NCBI GenBank assembly: GCA_963781555.1
Contig: CAWAGB010000006.1
Span: 186,001 to 250,000, forward strand
Origin: JAICQM01 sp963781555
GTDB lineage: Bacteria; Chloroflexota; Limnocylindria; QHBO01
DNA length: 64,000 nt
Direction: 5' to 3'
Part shown: positions 18,137 to 27,672 of the stretch, one piece after another
How positions within the stretch are numbered: position 1 is the stretch's first letter
How the letters are laid out: each line of letters begins with the position of its first letter
Made by a program: the position numbers and the translations under genes
Notes under the pieces: model-generated
What the model was told of the DNA's origin: nothing
The model's database searches: none
Seen by the model: only the letters and a program-made list of their open reading frames with translations

Positions 18137-19681
18137 ATGTCTTTGCGCACAGACGCGTCCCTCGCGGCGCCCCCGTTCCGGCGCGTCCTCATCGCGAACC
18201 GTGGCGAGATCGCGGTGCGCATCGTGCGCGCCTGCCGCGAGCTCGGCATCGAGACCGTCGCCGTCTACTCGGATGCGGACGCCGACGCGCTGCACGTGGC
18301 ATTGGCGGACCACGCCGAGCGGATCGGAGCGGCTGCGCCGGCGGCCTCCTACCTCGACATCGACGCCGTGGTGGCGGCCGCAGTGCGCAGCGGGGCCGAG
18401 GCGGTCCACCCAGGCTACGGCTTCGTCTCGGAGAATGCGGCTTTCGCCCGCGCGGTCGAGGCGGCGGGGATGATCTTCGTCGGACCGCCCCCGGCCACCC
18501 TCGAGGCGCTCGGCAACAAGCTGGCCGCGCGGCGGGGCGCGGTCGCGGCAGGCGTGCCGGTGGTCCCGGGCCTGACCGTCGCCCTTGACGGCGATCCCTC
18601 GGATTCAGCGTTGGCGGAGTCGGTGGCCGGCATCGGGTACCCGGTGATGCTCAAGGCTGCGGCCGGCGGTGGCGGCCGCGGCATGCGACGCGTGGACGAC
18701 CCGGGAGACCTCGCCGACGCGCTGGCGGCGGCGCGCCGCGAAGCGCACAGCGCGTTCGGTGACGGCACGGTGTACGTCGAGCGGCTCATCAGCCCGGCGC
18801 GCCACATCGAGGTGCAGCTGCTCGGCGACCGGCATGGCGGGCTGGTGGCGCTGGGGGAGCGGGACTGCTCGGTCCAGCGCCGGCATCAGAAGCTCGTCGA
18901 GGAATCGCCGGCACCCCGAATCACCGACGCCACGCGCACCGCGATGTTCGAGTCCGCCCGAGCGGTGGCCAGGACCGTCGACTTCCACAACGCCGCGACG
19001 GTCGAGTTCCTCCTGGCGGCAGACGGGAGCCACTACTTCCTGGAGATGAACACCCGGCTTCAGGTCGAGCACGGCGTCACCGAGCTGGTGACCGGCATCG
19101 ACCTGGTGGCCTGGCAGCTGCGAGTCGCGGCGGGGGAGCGGCTCCCGGCGGCGTTCGACACGCTCGCGCCCCGGGGCCACGCCATCGAGGTGCGCCTGTA
19201 CGCCGAGGATCCGTGGAACGACTTCCGTCCGGTGGCCGGCGACGTCACCGCGTGGCGCATGGCCGACGGCCCCGGCGTCCGCGTCGACACCGCCATCACC
19301 GGTCCCAGCCATCTGCCGCCGGAGTACGACCCCCTGCTCGCCAAGCTGCTGGTCCATGCCGACGATCGGCCGGCAGCCATCGCGCGCCTGCGGCGGGCGC
19401 TCGACGAGACCGCCATCGGGGGGGTGCAGACCGATCACGGGTTCCTCCGCTGGCTGACCGATGACCCGGTTTTCGCGGAGGGGCTGCACGACACGGCGCT
19501 CATCGGCGACCGCTGGGGATCGGGACCGCCCGTGTCGGCAGCGACTGCGCGTCTCGCCGCAGCGGCCGCCAAGGCGGCCCGTCTGTCCGCAAAGACGCCG
19601 CCGCCACGTCAGCAGCGAACTGCGACGAGCAGGGACAGCGCGTGGGCGCGCGCAGCCCGCCGCGAGGCGGTGGACGGGTGA
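18137..19681 (+). CDS. accC: Acyl-CoA carboxylase biotin carboxylase subunit
   Basis: Carboxylates biotin with ATP and bicarbonate as the first half of the propionyl-CoA carboxylase reaction. The 514-residue protein begins with FRRVLIANRGEIAVRI. It has the ATP-grasp glycine loop KAAAGGGGRGMR near 175, catalytic EMNTRLQVEHGV near 302 and a biotin-carboxylase C-terminal domain ending about 460. The last 50 residues are a disordered tail without a biotin site; the carrier is encoded separately downstream. ATG 18137 lies 6 nt after pccB, and its first codons contain the third palindrome copy. Confidence 0.95.
   Translation: MSLRTDASLAAPPFRRVLIANRGEIAVRIVRACRELGIETVAVYSDADADALHVALADHAERIGAAAPAASYLDIDAVVAAAVRSGAEAVHPGYGFVSENAAFARAVEAAGMIFVGPPPATLEALGNKLAARRGAVAAGVPVVPGLTVALDGDPSDSALAESVAGIGYPVMLKAAAGGGGRGMRRVDDPGDLADALAAARREAHSAFGDGTVYVERLISPARHIEVQLLGDRHGGLVALGERDCSVQRRHQKLVEESPAPRITDATRTAMFESARAVARTVDFHNAATVEFLLAADGSHYFLEMNTRLQVEHGVTELVTGIDLVAWQLRVAAGERLPAAFDTLAPRGHAIEVRLYAEDPWNDFRPVAGDVTAWRMADGPGVRVDTAITGPSHLPPEYDPLLAKLLVHADDRPAAIARLRRALDETAIGGVQTDHGFLRWLTDDPVFAEGLHDTALIGDRWGSGPPVSAATARLAAAAAKAARLSAKTPPPRQQRTATSRDSAWARAARREAVDG
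18139..18154. other. Candidate parS-like palindrome, copy 3
   Basis: GTCTTTGCGCACAGAC, 15 of 16 matches to GTCTTTGCGCAAAGAC, over codons 1-6 of the biotin carboxylase gene. Confidence 0.45.
19581..19596. other. Candidate parS-like palindrome, copy 4
   Basis: GTCTGTCCGCAAAGAC, 14 of 16 matches to GTCTTTGCGCAAAGAC, in the tail-encoding end of the biotin carboxylase gene. Confidence 0.35.
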
Positions 19682-20166
19682 CCGAGCTCGAGACGCGCCT
19701 TGGTGACGAGCGGGTCGAGGCAGAGACTGACGTCACCGTCGCGTGGCTCGACGCCGCGACCGGGCTTGCCCGTCTCAGCTGGTCGGGCGGGAGTCGTCTC
19801 GCGGTGATCGAGGGGCGCGGCACGCACTGGTGGGTGACACTGGATGGCCGCCGTCTGGCGGTCAGCGTCGAGAGCTGGCGAGAGCGGGTGCTAGCCGAGG
19901 CGGAGGTGGCTGCCGCGAGCCACGGTGGGCCGGTGGACATCACGGCCAGCCTTCCCGGCCTCGTCGTCGCCGTGGGCGTTGCCGAAGGGGACTTGGTGGC
20001 CGAGGGCCAGACGCTGCTGACCATCGAGGCCATGAAGATGCAGAACGAGGTCCGCGCGCCACGAGCCGGCCGGGTGGGCAAGGTGTCGGTCACCGCGGGC
20101 ACGGCCGTCGCCACGGGAGCGCTGTTGATCCGCATCGAGGAGGCCGAGGCCGCACCGCCGGCCTGA
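19678..20166 (+). CDS. Biotin carboxyl carrier protein (separate subunit)
   Basis: A 162-residue protein whose C-terminal 75 residues form a biotinyl domain: PGLVVAVGVAEGDLV, then IEAMKMQNEVRAP with the biotinylated lysine at K120. The N-terminal half is a beta-rich linker that may contact the carboxylase core. GTG 19678 overlaps the biotin-carboxylase stop (GTGA). In many propionyl-CoA carboxylases this domain is fused to the biotin carboxylase; here it is free. Confidence 0.92.
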   Translation: MTELETRLGDERVEAETDVTVAWLDAATGLARLSWSGGSRLAVIEGRGTHWWVTLDGRRLAVSVESWRERVLAEAEVAAASHGGPVDITASLPGLVVAVGVAEGDLVAEGQTLLTIEAMKMQNEVRAPRAGRVGKVSVTAGTAVATGALLIRIEEAEAAPPA

Positions 20167-20174
20167 CGCGTCGG

Positions 20175-20180
20175 TACACT
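20175..20180 (+). promoter_or_regulatory. -10 element TACACT directly before the mutase gene
   Basis: TACACT ends eight bases before the mutase ATG, so transcription would start at the start codon (candidate leaderless mRNA). No clear -35 box. Confidence 0.35.
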
Positions 20181-20188
20181 GGCGCGAC

Positions 20189-21768
<1,580 letters not shown>

Positions 21769-21772
<4 letters not shown>

Positions 21773-22218
21773 CCGATCGACGCGGGCCCATCGGGAGCAT
21801 CGACCACGTCGCGATCGTCGTACGCAGCATCGAGGCGTCATTGCCCCGCTATCAGGCCCTGTTCGGCCTCGAGCCGGAGGGTGAGGCGATCGACCTTGCC
21901 GCGCAGCACGCCCGTCTCCTGTTTCTGCCGACCGGGGCGTGGCCGGCCGCCCGCCTCGAGCTGGTGGAGCCGACGGACGCCGACAGTGGCGTGGGCCGCT
22001 TCCTGGCGATGCGGGGGGAGGGGCTGCACCACGTATGCTTCCGCTCGGCCGACCTGCCGCGCGACCTGGTCGAGCTGGCCGCCGCCGAGGCCGAGCTGAT
22101 CGACGCGTCACCGCGACCCGGCGCGCATGCCCAGGTCGCGTTCCTGCATCCACGAACCCTGAACGGCGTGCTCTGGGAGCTCGCCGCCGTGAACGAGGAG
22201 ACGACCCCCGATGCCTGA
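21769..22218 (+). CDS. mce: Methylmalonyl-CoA epimerase (VOC family)
   Basis: Interconverts the (S)- and (R)-forms of methylmalonyl-CoA between the carboxylase and the mutase. The 149-residue vicinal-oxygen-chelate protein has the two paired beta-alpha-beta modules. The metal ligands are a His in SIDHVAIVV, Glu in LELVEP, and the HHVCF segment near 87. ATG 21769 overlaps the mutase stop (ATGA), so the two are translationally coupled. Confidence 0.93.
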
Positions 22219-22810
22219 GCCGCTCGAGGAGCCCATCGCGACCCGCCCGCTCATTTCCAACGGCCGCGTCTGGCTGCGTCCGATGGAGGAGCGCGACCTG
22301 CCCGCCTTCATGGCCCTCGTCAACGATACCGAGGTCGGCGCCCGGGCCGGCTTCGGGGCACCCTTCGGTCCGGATGGCGCGCGCGAGTGGTTCACCGACA
22401 AGATGAAGAAGATGGGGGAGGGCCAGGGCGCCTTTTACACGGTCTGCGAACGAGGCGCCGGCGACCTCATCGGTACCGTGTGGCTCAACCACCTGTCGCT
22501 GTGGCAGCGCAGCGCCGAGCTGGCGATCGCCATGGACGCCGACCACATCGGCGGCGGCTGGGGCACCGAGGCGCAGCGCGCCGTGCTGGCCCACGGCTTC
22601 GACAGCATCGGTCTGCACCGCATCTTCCTGACGGTCGACGCGGAAAACGCGCGTGCTATCGCCAGCTATCGGAAGGTCGGGTTCGTCGAGGAGGGGCGGA
22701 TGCGCGCCGCCTTCTTCCACGATGGGGCGTGGGCCGATGCGCTCATGATGTCGATCCTCGACGACGAGTGGCCGGCCCTGCGGTCTGCCCGGGAGCCGGC
22801 TAGCCGCTGA
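22211..22810 (+). CDS. GNAT acetyltransferase, RimJ/RimL-like
   Basis: A 199-residue acetyltransferase. RVWLRPMEERDLPAFMALV near the start, GTVWLNHL, and the acetyl-CoA-binding GGGWGTEAQRAVL (about 115-130) followed by HRIFLTVDAENARAIASYRK are typical of the RimJ/RimL/SpeG group that acetylates N-terminal amines or small amines. It overlaps the epimerase by 8 nt and converges with sucD over 11 nt. The substrate is not predictable. Confidence 0.88.
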   Translation: MPEPLEEPIATRPLISNGRVWLRPMEERDLPAFMALVNDTEVGARAGFGAPFGPDGAREWFTDKMKKMGEGQGAFYTVCERGAGDLIGTVWLNHLSLWQRSAELAIAMDADHIGGGWGTEAQRAVLAHGFDSIGLHRIFLTVDAENARAIASYRKVGFVEEGRMRAAFFHDGAWADALMMSILDDEWPALRSAREPASR

Positions 22811-23681
22811 CTCCCGCATTCCGCAGGAGCTGCGGAATGTGCGACGGCGAGTCGGCGACCGCGACGCCGGCGTCCTCGAGCGCGGCGCGCTTCGACTCGG
22901 CGGTGCCGGCGCCGCCGGAGATGATCGCCCCGGCGTGGCCCATCCGGCGTCCGGGCGGTGCGGTGCGGCCGGCGATGAACGACGCCATCGGCTTGCGCAC
23001 CTCGCGCTTCACGAACGCTGCCGCTTTCTCCTCCTCCTCGCCGCCGATCTCGCCGATCAGGACGATCGCCTCCGTATCGGGATCCTCGTTGAACAGGTCG
23101 AGGACGTCGATGAAGTTGGTGCCGATGATCGGGTCGCCGCCGATGCCGACGCACGTCGACTGGCCCATCCCGGCATCGGTCATGGCCTGCACGACCTCAT
23201 AGGTCAGCGTGCCGGAGCGGCTCACCAGGCCCACGGGTCCGGGGCGGTGGATGTTGCCGGGGATGATGCCGACCTTCGCCTGGCCGGGGGAGGTGGCACC
23301 GGGGCAGTTGGGGCCGATGAGCCGGACGCCCTGCGCCTTCAGCACGTGGTACACGCGCAGCATGTCGAGCGCGGGAATGCCCTCGGTGATGCAGAAGACC
23401 AGACCGATGCCGCCTGCGGCGGCCTCGAGCACTGCGTCCGGCGCGAAGGCAGCCGGCACGAAGATGCACGAGGCGTTGGCGCCGGTCTCGCGAACCGCCT
23501 GCTCGACGGTGTCGAACACCGGTACGGCGCCGTCGAGCGCGGTCTGGCCGCCCTTGCCGGGCGTCACGCCCGCCACGATGTTGGTACCGTACTCGAGCAT
23601 GGCGCGCGAGTGGAACTCGCCCTCCCGCCCGGTGATGCCCTGGACCAGGAGCCGCGTGTCGGCGTTGACGAGGATGCTCAT
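22800..23681 (-). CDS. sucD: Succinyl-CoA synthetase, alpha subunit
   Basis: Carries the phosphohistidine that passes phosphate to ADP/GDP when succinyl-CoA is split to succinate. The 293-residue protein has the CoA-binding Rossmann domain (LLVQGITGREGEFH near 10-25; GTNIVAGVTPGKGG near 32-46) and the active-site loop GHAGAII near 250. ATG 23681 overlaps the sucC stop (ATGA). It is on the opposite strand from the mutase genes that supply succinyl-CoA. Confidence 0.97.
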   Translation of the reverse strand: MSILVNADTRLLVQGITGREGEFHSRAMLEYGTNIVAGVTPGKGGQTALDGAVPVFDTVEQAVRETGANASCIFVPAAFAPDAVLEAAAGGIGLVFCITEGIPALDMLRVYHVLKAQGVRLIGPNCPGATSPGQAKVGIIPGNIHRPGPVGLVSRSGTLTYEVVQAMTDAGMGQSTCVGIGGDPIIGTNFIDVLDLFNEDPDTEAIVLIGEIGGEEEEKAAAFVKREVRKPMASFIAGRTAPPGRRMGHAGAIISGGAGTAESKRAALEDAGVAVADSPSHIPQLLRNAGVSG

Positions 23682-24835
23682 GCGTTCGCTCCGTTCGCGG
23701 CCGCGACCGCCTTTGCCGCCGCGTCGTCGAGCGAGTCGGCGGTGATGAGGTTCGCCTCGGCCAGGATGGGCTTGGCCTCCTCGCTGTTGGTGCCCACGAT
23801 GCGCACCACCATCGGTACCTCGCGGGTGATCGTGGCGCGCGCCTCGACGATGCCGCGCGCGACCTCGTCGCCGCGGGTGATGCCGCCGAAGATGTTGATC
23901 AGGATGGCCTTCACGTTCGGGTCGCCCAGGATGATCTCGAAGGCCGCCGTAACCTTGTCCGCCTTCGCCCCGCCGCCGATGTCCAGGAAGTTGGCGGGCT
24001 CACCGCCGGCGAGCTTGACGAGGTCCATGGTCGTCATCGCCAGCCCGGCGCCGTTGACCATGCAGCCGATGCTGCCGTCGAGCTTGATGAAGCTGATACC
24101 GGCGTCGCGGGCGGCGATCTCCGCCGGATCCTCCTCGTTGAGGTCGCGCATCGGCTCGAGATCCGGGTGGCGGAAGAGTGCCGAGTCGTCGAGGACGATC
24201 TTGGCGTCCAGGGCCAGCAGCTCGCCGGCCTCGGTGATGACCAGCGGGTTGATCTCGGCGAGGTCCGCGTCCGAGCCCACGAATGCGGCATACAGGCCGC
24301 GCAGCACGCGCGCGAAGTCCTTCCGCAGCTCCGCCGGCATGCCCAGGAAGAATGAGGCGCGCCGCACGTCGTGCTCCTGGAGCCCGAGGAGCGGATGGAG
24401 CGAGAGGCGCAGGATGGCGTCCGGGTTCGTCTTCGCGGTCTCCTCGATCTCCACGCCACCCTCGGCGCTGGCGATGATCGTGATGGCGCGCGCGGCCCGG
24501 TCGAGGATCAGGCCGAGGTAGTACTCCTTGGCGATCTCCGCGGCCGGCGCGACCAGCACGGTTCGCACGGTGATGCCCTTGATGTCCATACCCAGGATGT
24601 CCCGGGCGCGTGCCTCTGCCTCATCGGGCGTGGCAGCGAGCTTCACGCCGCCGGCCTTGCCGCGCCCGCCGACGAGCACCTGGGCCTTGACCACCACCGG
24701 CCCGCCGATCCGCTCGGCGGCAGCTCGCGCCTCCGCGGGGGTGGTCGCCGTCTCCCCGGCCAGCAGCGGTACGTCGTGGCGGGCCAGGATCTCCTTGCTC
24801 CGGTATTCCTGGAGCTTCACTCGCTTCTCCTGCAT
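23678..24835 (-). CDS. sucC: Succinyl-CoA synthetase, beta subunit
   Basis: Provides the nucleotide-binding ATP-grasp domain and the dimer interface of succinyl-CoA synthetase. The 385-residue protein begins KLQEYRSKEILARHDVP, has VVKAQVLVGGRGKAGGVK near 50, EINPLVI near 200 and GSIGCMVNGAGLAM near 255. Length is usual. First gene of the sucCD operon; its promoter region (24836-24976) is shared with the divergent transporter gene. Confidence 0.97.
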   Translation of the reverse strand: MQEKRVKLQEYRSKEILARHDVPLLAGETATTPAEARAAAERIGGPVVVKAQVLVGGRGKAGGVKLAATPDEAEARARDILGMDIKGITVRTVLVAPAAEIAKEYYLGLILDRAARAITIIASAEGGVEIEETAKTNPDAILRLSLHPLLGLQEHDVRRASFFLGMPAELRKDFARVLRGLYAAFVGSDADLAEINPLVITEAGELLALDAKIVLDDSALFRHPDLEPMRDLNEEDPAEIAARDAGISFIKLDGSIGCMVNGAGLAMTTMDLVKLAGGEPANFLDIGGGAKADKVTAAFEIILGDPNVKAILINIFGGITRGDEVARGIVEARATITREVPMVVRIVGTNSEEAKPILAEANLITADSLDDAAAKAVAAANGANA

Positions 24836-24976
24836 GGGAACGATGGGTGGTCGCGCCGCCTGGGATCGCGCTGCGGTGGGCAGCGGCGCGGCGGGGACGG
24901 TGCGATTGTAGCGGCGGACGGTGGATCGGGGCGTCCTCGATCCAGGGGCAGGCGCTCATCGCGGAGGCGGCAGCGG

Positions 24977-26593
24977 TTGGACGGCATCTTCGCGGCGGTT
25001 CGGCAGGTCATCGCCAACGGCGCGCTGCGGCGGGTCGCGGCCGGCTGGCTCGCCTCGGTCGCGTCGGAGTGGACCTTCGTGGTGGCCCTGCTCGTCACTG
25101 CCCACGACTTCGGCGGGGTGGTGGGCGTCGCGGTCGTGACGACCGCGCGGATGCTCCCGGCCGCTCTCCTTGCGCCGATGATCGCCGGCATTGCAGACGG
25201 CCAGCCCCGCGCCCGGGTCCTGCTCGCCCTGCACCTCGTCCGCGGCACGTTGGTAACGGTGGCCGCCGCTGGCAGTGCCCTCGGGCTGCCCGCGCTCGTC
25301 CTGGCCGCCGCTGTGGTAGAGGGCATGGCGGCAGTGCTCAACCGGCCGACGACCCTCTCGCTGCAGCCGCAGCTGGCGCGAACGCCCCGCGAGCTGATCG
25401 CTGCCAATGCCGTGGCCAGCACCGCCGAGGCGATGGGCGTGCTCATGGGGCCAGCGATCGGCGGCGTCCTGCTGGCGCTCGGTGGCACGACGCCGGCCAT
25501 GGCGGCGGGTGCCGTCGGGTTCGCGGCCGCGGCGGTGGCCGTCGCGCCGATCGCCCGTGCAGCGGGTCGCGTGCCGGCGCGCGGCGCGCCGCTCTCGGCG
25601 CACGGGGAGCGGCCCGGCTACGGCATCCTCCGACGGTACCCATCGGCAGGCCTGCTGGCGGCGCTCTTCACCGCGCAGACCCTCGTCCGCGGGGCCTTCA
25701 CCGTGCTGCTCGTTGCCGCATCGATCGAGCTCCTCGACCTGGGCCGCTCCGGGATCGGCTTCCTGACCGCCACCCAGGGCGCGGGCGCGCTTGCCGGAGC
25801 GGTGATCGCCTTCGGCCTGGTTGGCGGCCGCAGGCTGGCGCTCACGTTCACGGTCTGCCTCGCCCTGTGGGGCTTGCCCATCGCGCTCATCGGGGCAGCT
25901 CCTGCCGCCGCCGTGGCGTTCGTCGCGGTGGGCGTCATCGGGGCAGCCAACGCGCTGCTCGACGTGGCCGGCTTCACCCTCATGCTGCGCAGCGTGCCGG
26001 ATGTCCTGCGCGCACGCCTGTTCGGCCTCTTCGAAGCGCTCGTCGGGATCGCGGTGACGCTCGGCTCACTTGCCGCACCGCTGCTCGTGGCGATCGCCGG
26101 CTTGCCGATCGCGCTCATCGGCGTCGGCTTGCTCTTGCCCGTGCTGGCGCTCATCACCGTCGCCCAGGTGGCACACGTACAGGCGAGCACAGCGGTGCCC
26201 GAAGACGAGTTGGAGCTCGTACGCGGCATCTCGCTGTTCGCGCCGCTCTCGCTCGCGGCGCAGGAACGCGTCGCGGCCGCCATGCAGCCGGCCGCCGTTC
26301 AGGCCGGAGAGGCCGTCGTAAGCGAGGGCGACGTGGGTGACGCGTACTACGCCATCGTGTCGGGGAGCGCCGAAGTCATCCGCGGCACGCAACGGCTCCG
26401 CGTCCTTGGACCGGGTGAGGCGTTCGGGGAGACATCGCTCCTGCGGGACCTGCCGCGGACCGCGAGCGTGGTGGCCATCGAGCCACTCGAGCTGCGGCGG
26501 CTCGAGCGCGCCGCGTTCCTGGACGCAATCGGCGGTACACCGGCGAGCGCCGACGAGGCGGATCGGGTGGCAACGGCGCATCTGGCTCGCTGA
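24977..26593 (+). CDS. MFS transporter with C-terminal cyclic-nucleotide-binding domain
   Basis: A 538-residue membrane protein. Residues about 10-405 form about 12 hydrophobic helices of the major facilitator superfamily (group of MFS_3-type exporters: GVVGVAVVTTARMLPAAL, RPTTLSLQPQLARTPRELIAANA split over helices). Residues about 415-520 are a cNMP-binding fold (LFAPLSLAAQERV, GDVGDAYYAIVSGSAEV, LGPGEAFGETSLL). Start TTG 24977 has GGAGG (24963-24967) at 9 nt; the frame is open further upstream but that part overlaps sucC. Transport substrate and ligand are unknown. The fusion implies transport gated by a small molecule. Confidence 0.87.
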   Translation: MDGIFAAVRQVIANGALRRVAAGWLASVASEWTFVVALLVTAHDFGGVVGVAVVTTARMLPAALLAPMIAGIADGQPRARVLLALHLVRGTLVTVAAAGSALGLPALVLAAAVVEGMAAVLNRPTTLSLQPQLARTPRELIAANAVASTAEAMGVLMGPAIGGVLLALGGTTPAMAAGAVGFAAAAVAVAPIARAAGRVPARGAPLSAHGERPGYGILRRYPSAGLLAALFTAQTLVRGAFTVLLVAASIELLDLGRSGIGFLTATQGAGALAGAVIAFGLVGGRRLALTFTVCLALWGLPIALIGAAPAAAVAFVAVGVIGAANALLDVAGFTLMLRSVPDVLRARLFGLFEALVGIAVTLGSLAAPLLVAIAGLPIALIGVGLLLPVLALITVAQVAHVQASTAVPEDELELVRGISLFAPLSLAAQERVAAAMQPAAVQAGEAVVSEGDVGDAYYAIVSGSAEVIRGTQRLRVLGPGEAFGETSLLRDLPRTASVVAIEPLELRRLERAAFLDAIGGTPASADEADRVATAHLAR

Positions 26594-26608
26594 CGCGACG
26601 GATGGCCG

Positions 26609-26614
26609 TAGACT
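26609..26614 (+). promoter_or_regulatory. -10 element TAGACT before idh
   Basis: TAGACT, 50 bases upstream of the idh GTG, in the 71-nt gap after the transporter gene. Confidence 0.4.
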
Positions 26615-26664
26615 GGACAGCCGACGGCCGGCACTTTGATCGGCCCACACGGAAAGGACGACCA

Positions 26665-27672
26665 GTGACCTACACCGTCACGTTGATCCCCGGCGACGGG
26701 ATCGGCCCCGAGCTCGCCGACGCCACCCGCGGCGTCCTCGAGGCGACCGGGATCGGCTTCGACTGGGACGTTCAGGAGGCGGGGGAGGCCACCATCGCGC
26801 GCGAGGGGACCCCGCTCCCTGAGCGCGTCGTCGAGTCCATCCGCCGCAATGGGATCGCCATCAAGGGCCCCATCACCACGCCGGTCGGCGGCGGCTTCCG
26901 CTCCGTCAACGTGAGCCTGCGCCAGGCGCTCGAGCTGTACGCCAACGTCCGCCCCGCGCGGACCATGCAGGGCGTGGCGACCCGCTACGAGGGCGTCGAC
27001 CTGCTCATAGTCCGCGAGAACACCGAGGACCTGTACGCCGGGATCGAGCACCGCGTGGGTCCCGACGCCGCGGAGAGCATCAAGATCATCACCCGCGCCG
27101 CCTCGCAGCGCATCGCGCGCTACGCCTTCGAGTACGCCGTCAAGAACGGCCGCCGCAAGGTGACCGCGGTCCACAAGGCGAACATCATGAAGCTCTCCGA
27201 CGGCCTGTTCCTGGAGAGCTGCCAGCAGGTTGCCGCGGACTACGCGGGCCGCGTCGAGTTCGAGGACCGCATCGTCGACAACATGTGCATGCAGCTGGTG
27301 CAGAAGCCGGAGCTGTATGACGTGCTGGTGCTGCCGAACCTGTACGGCGATATCGTCAGCGACCTGGCCGCCGGCCTCGTTGGCGGGCTGGGCGTGGCGC
27401 CCGGCGCCAACATCGGGGAGACGGCCGCCGTGTTCGAGCCGGTCCACGGCTCGGCGCCGAAATACGCGGGCCAGGACAAGGCCAATCCGACGGCCCTCAT
27501 CCTGTCCGGCGCCCTGATGCTCCGCCACTTGGGCGAGACCGATGCCGCCGACCGCGTCGAGCGTGCCGTGCGCGAGGTCATCGCCGAGGGCGTCACCACC
27601 ACCTACGACCTGGGCGGGACCTCGGGCACCCGTGCATTCGGGGAGGCTGTGGCGGCCCGCGTGGCCAGCTAG
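26665..27672 (+). CDS. Isocitrate dehydrogenase, NAD-type (isocitrate/isopropylmalate family)
   Basis: Oxidatively decarboxylates isocitrate to 2-oxoglutarate. The 335-residue protein begins VTLIPGDGIGPEL. It has SVNVSLRQALELYANVRP (substrate-binding Ser and Arg, about 92-108), VRENTEDLYAGIEH near 115, LPNLYGDIVSDLAAG near 230 and the cofactor segment EPVHGSAPKYAG near 258. ANVRP and NTEDLYAGIEH favour isocitrate or homoisocitrate over isopropylmalate. GTG 26665 has GGAAAGGA at 6 nt. Followed without a gap by malic enzyme. Confidence 0.92.
   Translation: MTYTVTLIPGDGIGPELADATRGVLEATGIGFDWDVQEAGEATIAREGTPLPERVVESIRRNGIAIKGPITTPVGGGFRSVNVSLRQALELYANVRPARTMQGVATRYEGVDLLIVRENTEDLYAGIEHRVGPDAAESIKIITRAASQRIARYAFEYAVKNGRRKVTAVHKANIMKLSDGLFLESCQQVAADYAGRVEFEDRIVDNMCMQLVQKPELYDVLVLPNLYGDIVSDLAAGLVGGLGVAPGANIGETAAVFEPVHGSAPKYAGQDKANPTALILSGALMLRHLGETDAADRVERAVREVIAEGVTTTYDLGGTSGTRAFGEAVAARVAS

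Noticed and set aside
24371..24976. N-terminal extension of the MFS-cNMP protein.
   Set aside because: That part lies over sucC, and TTG 24977 has a good ribosome-binding site.
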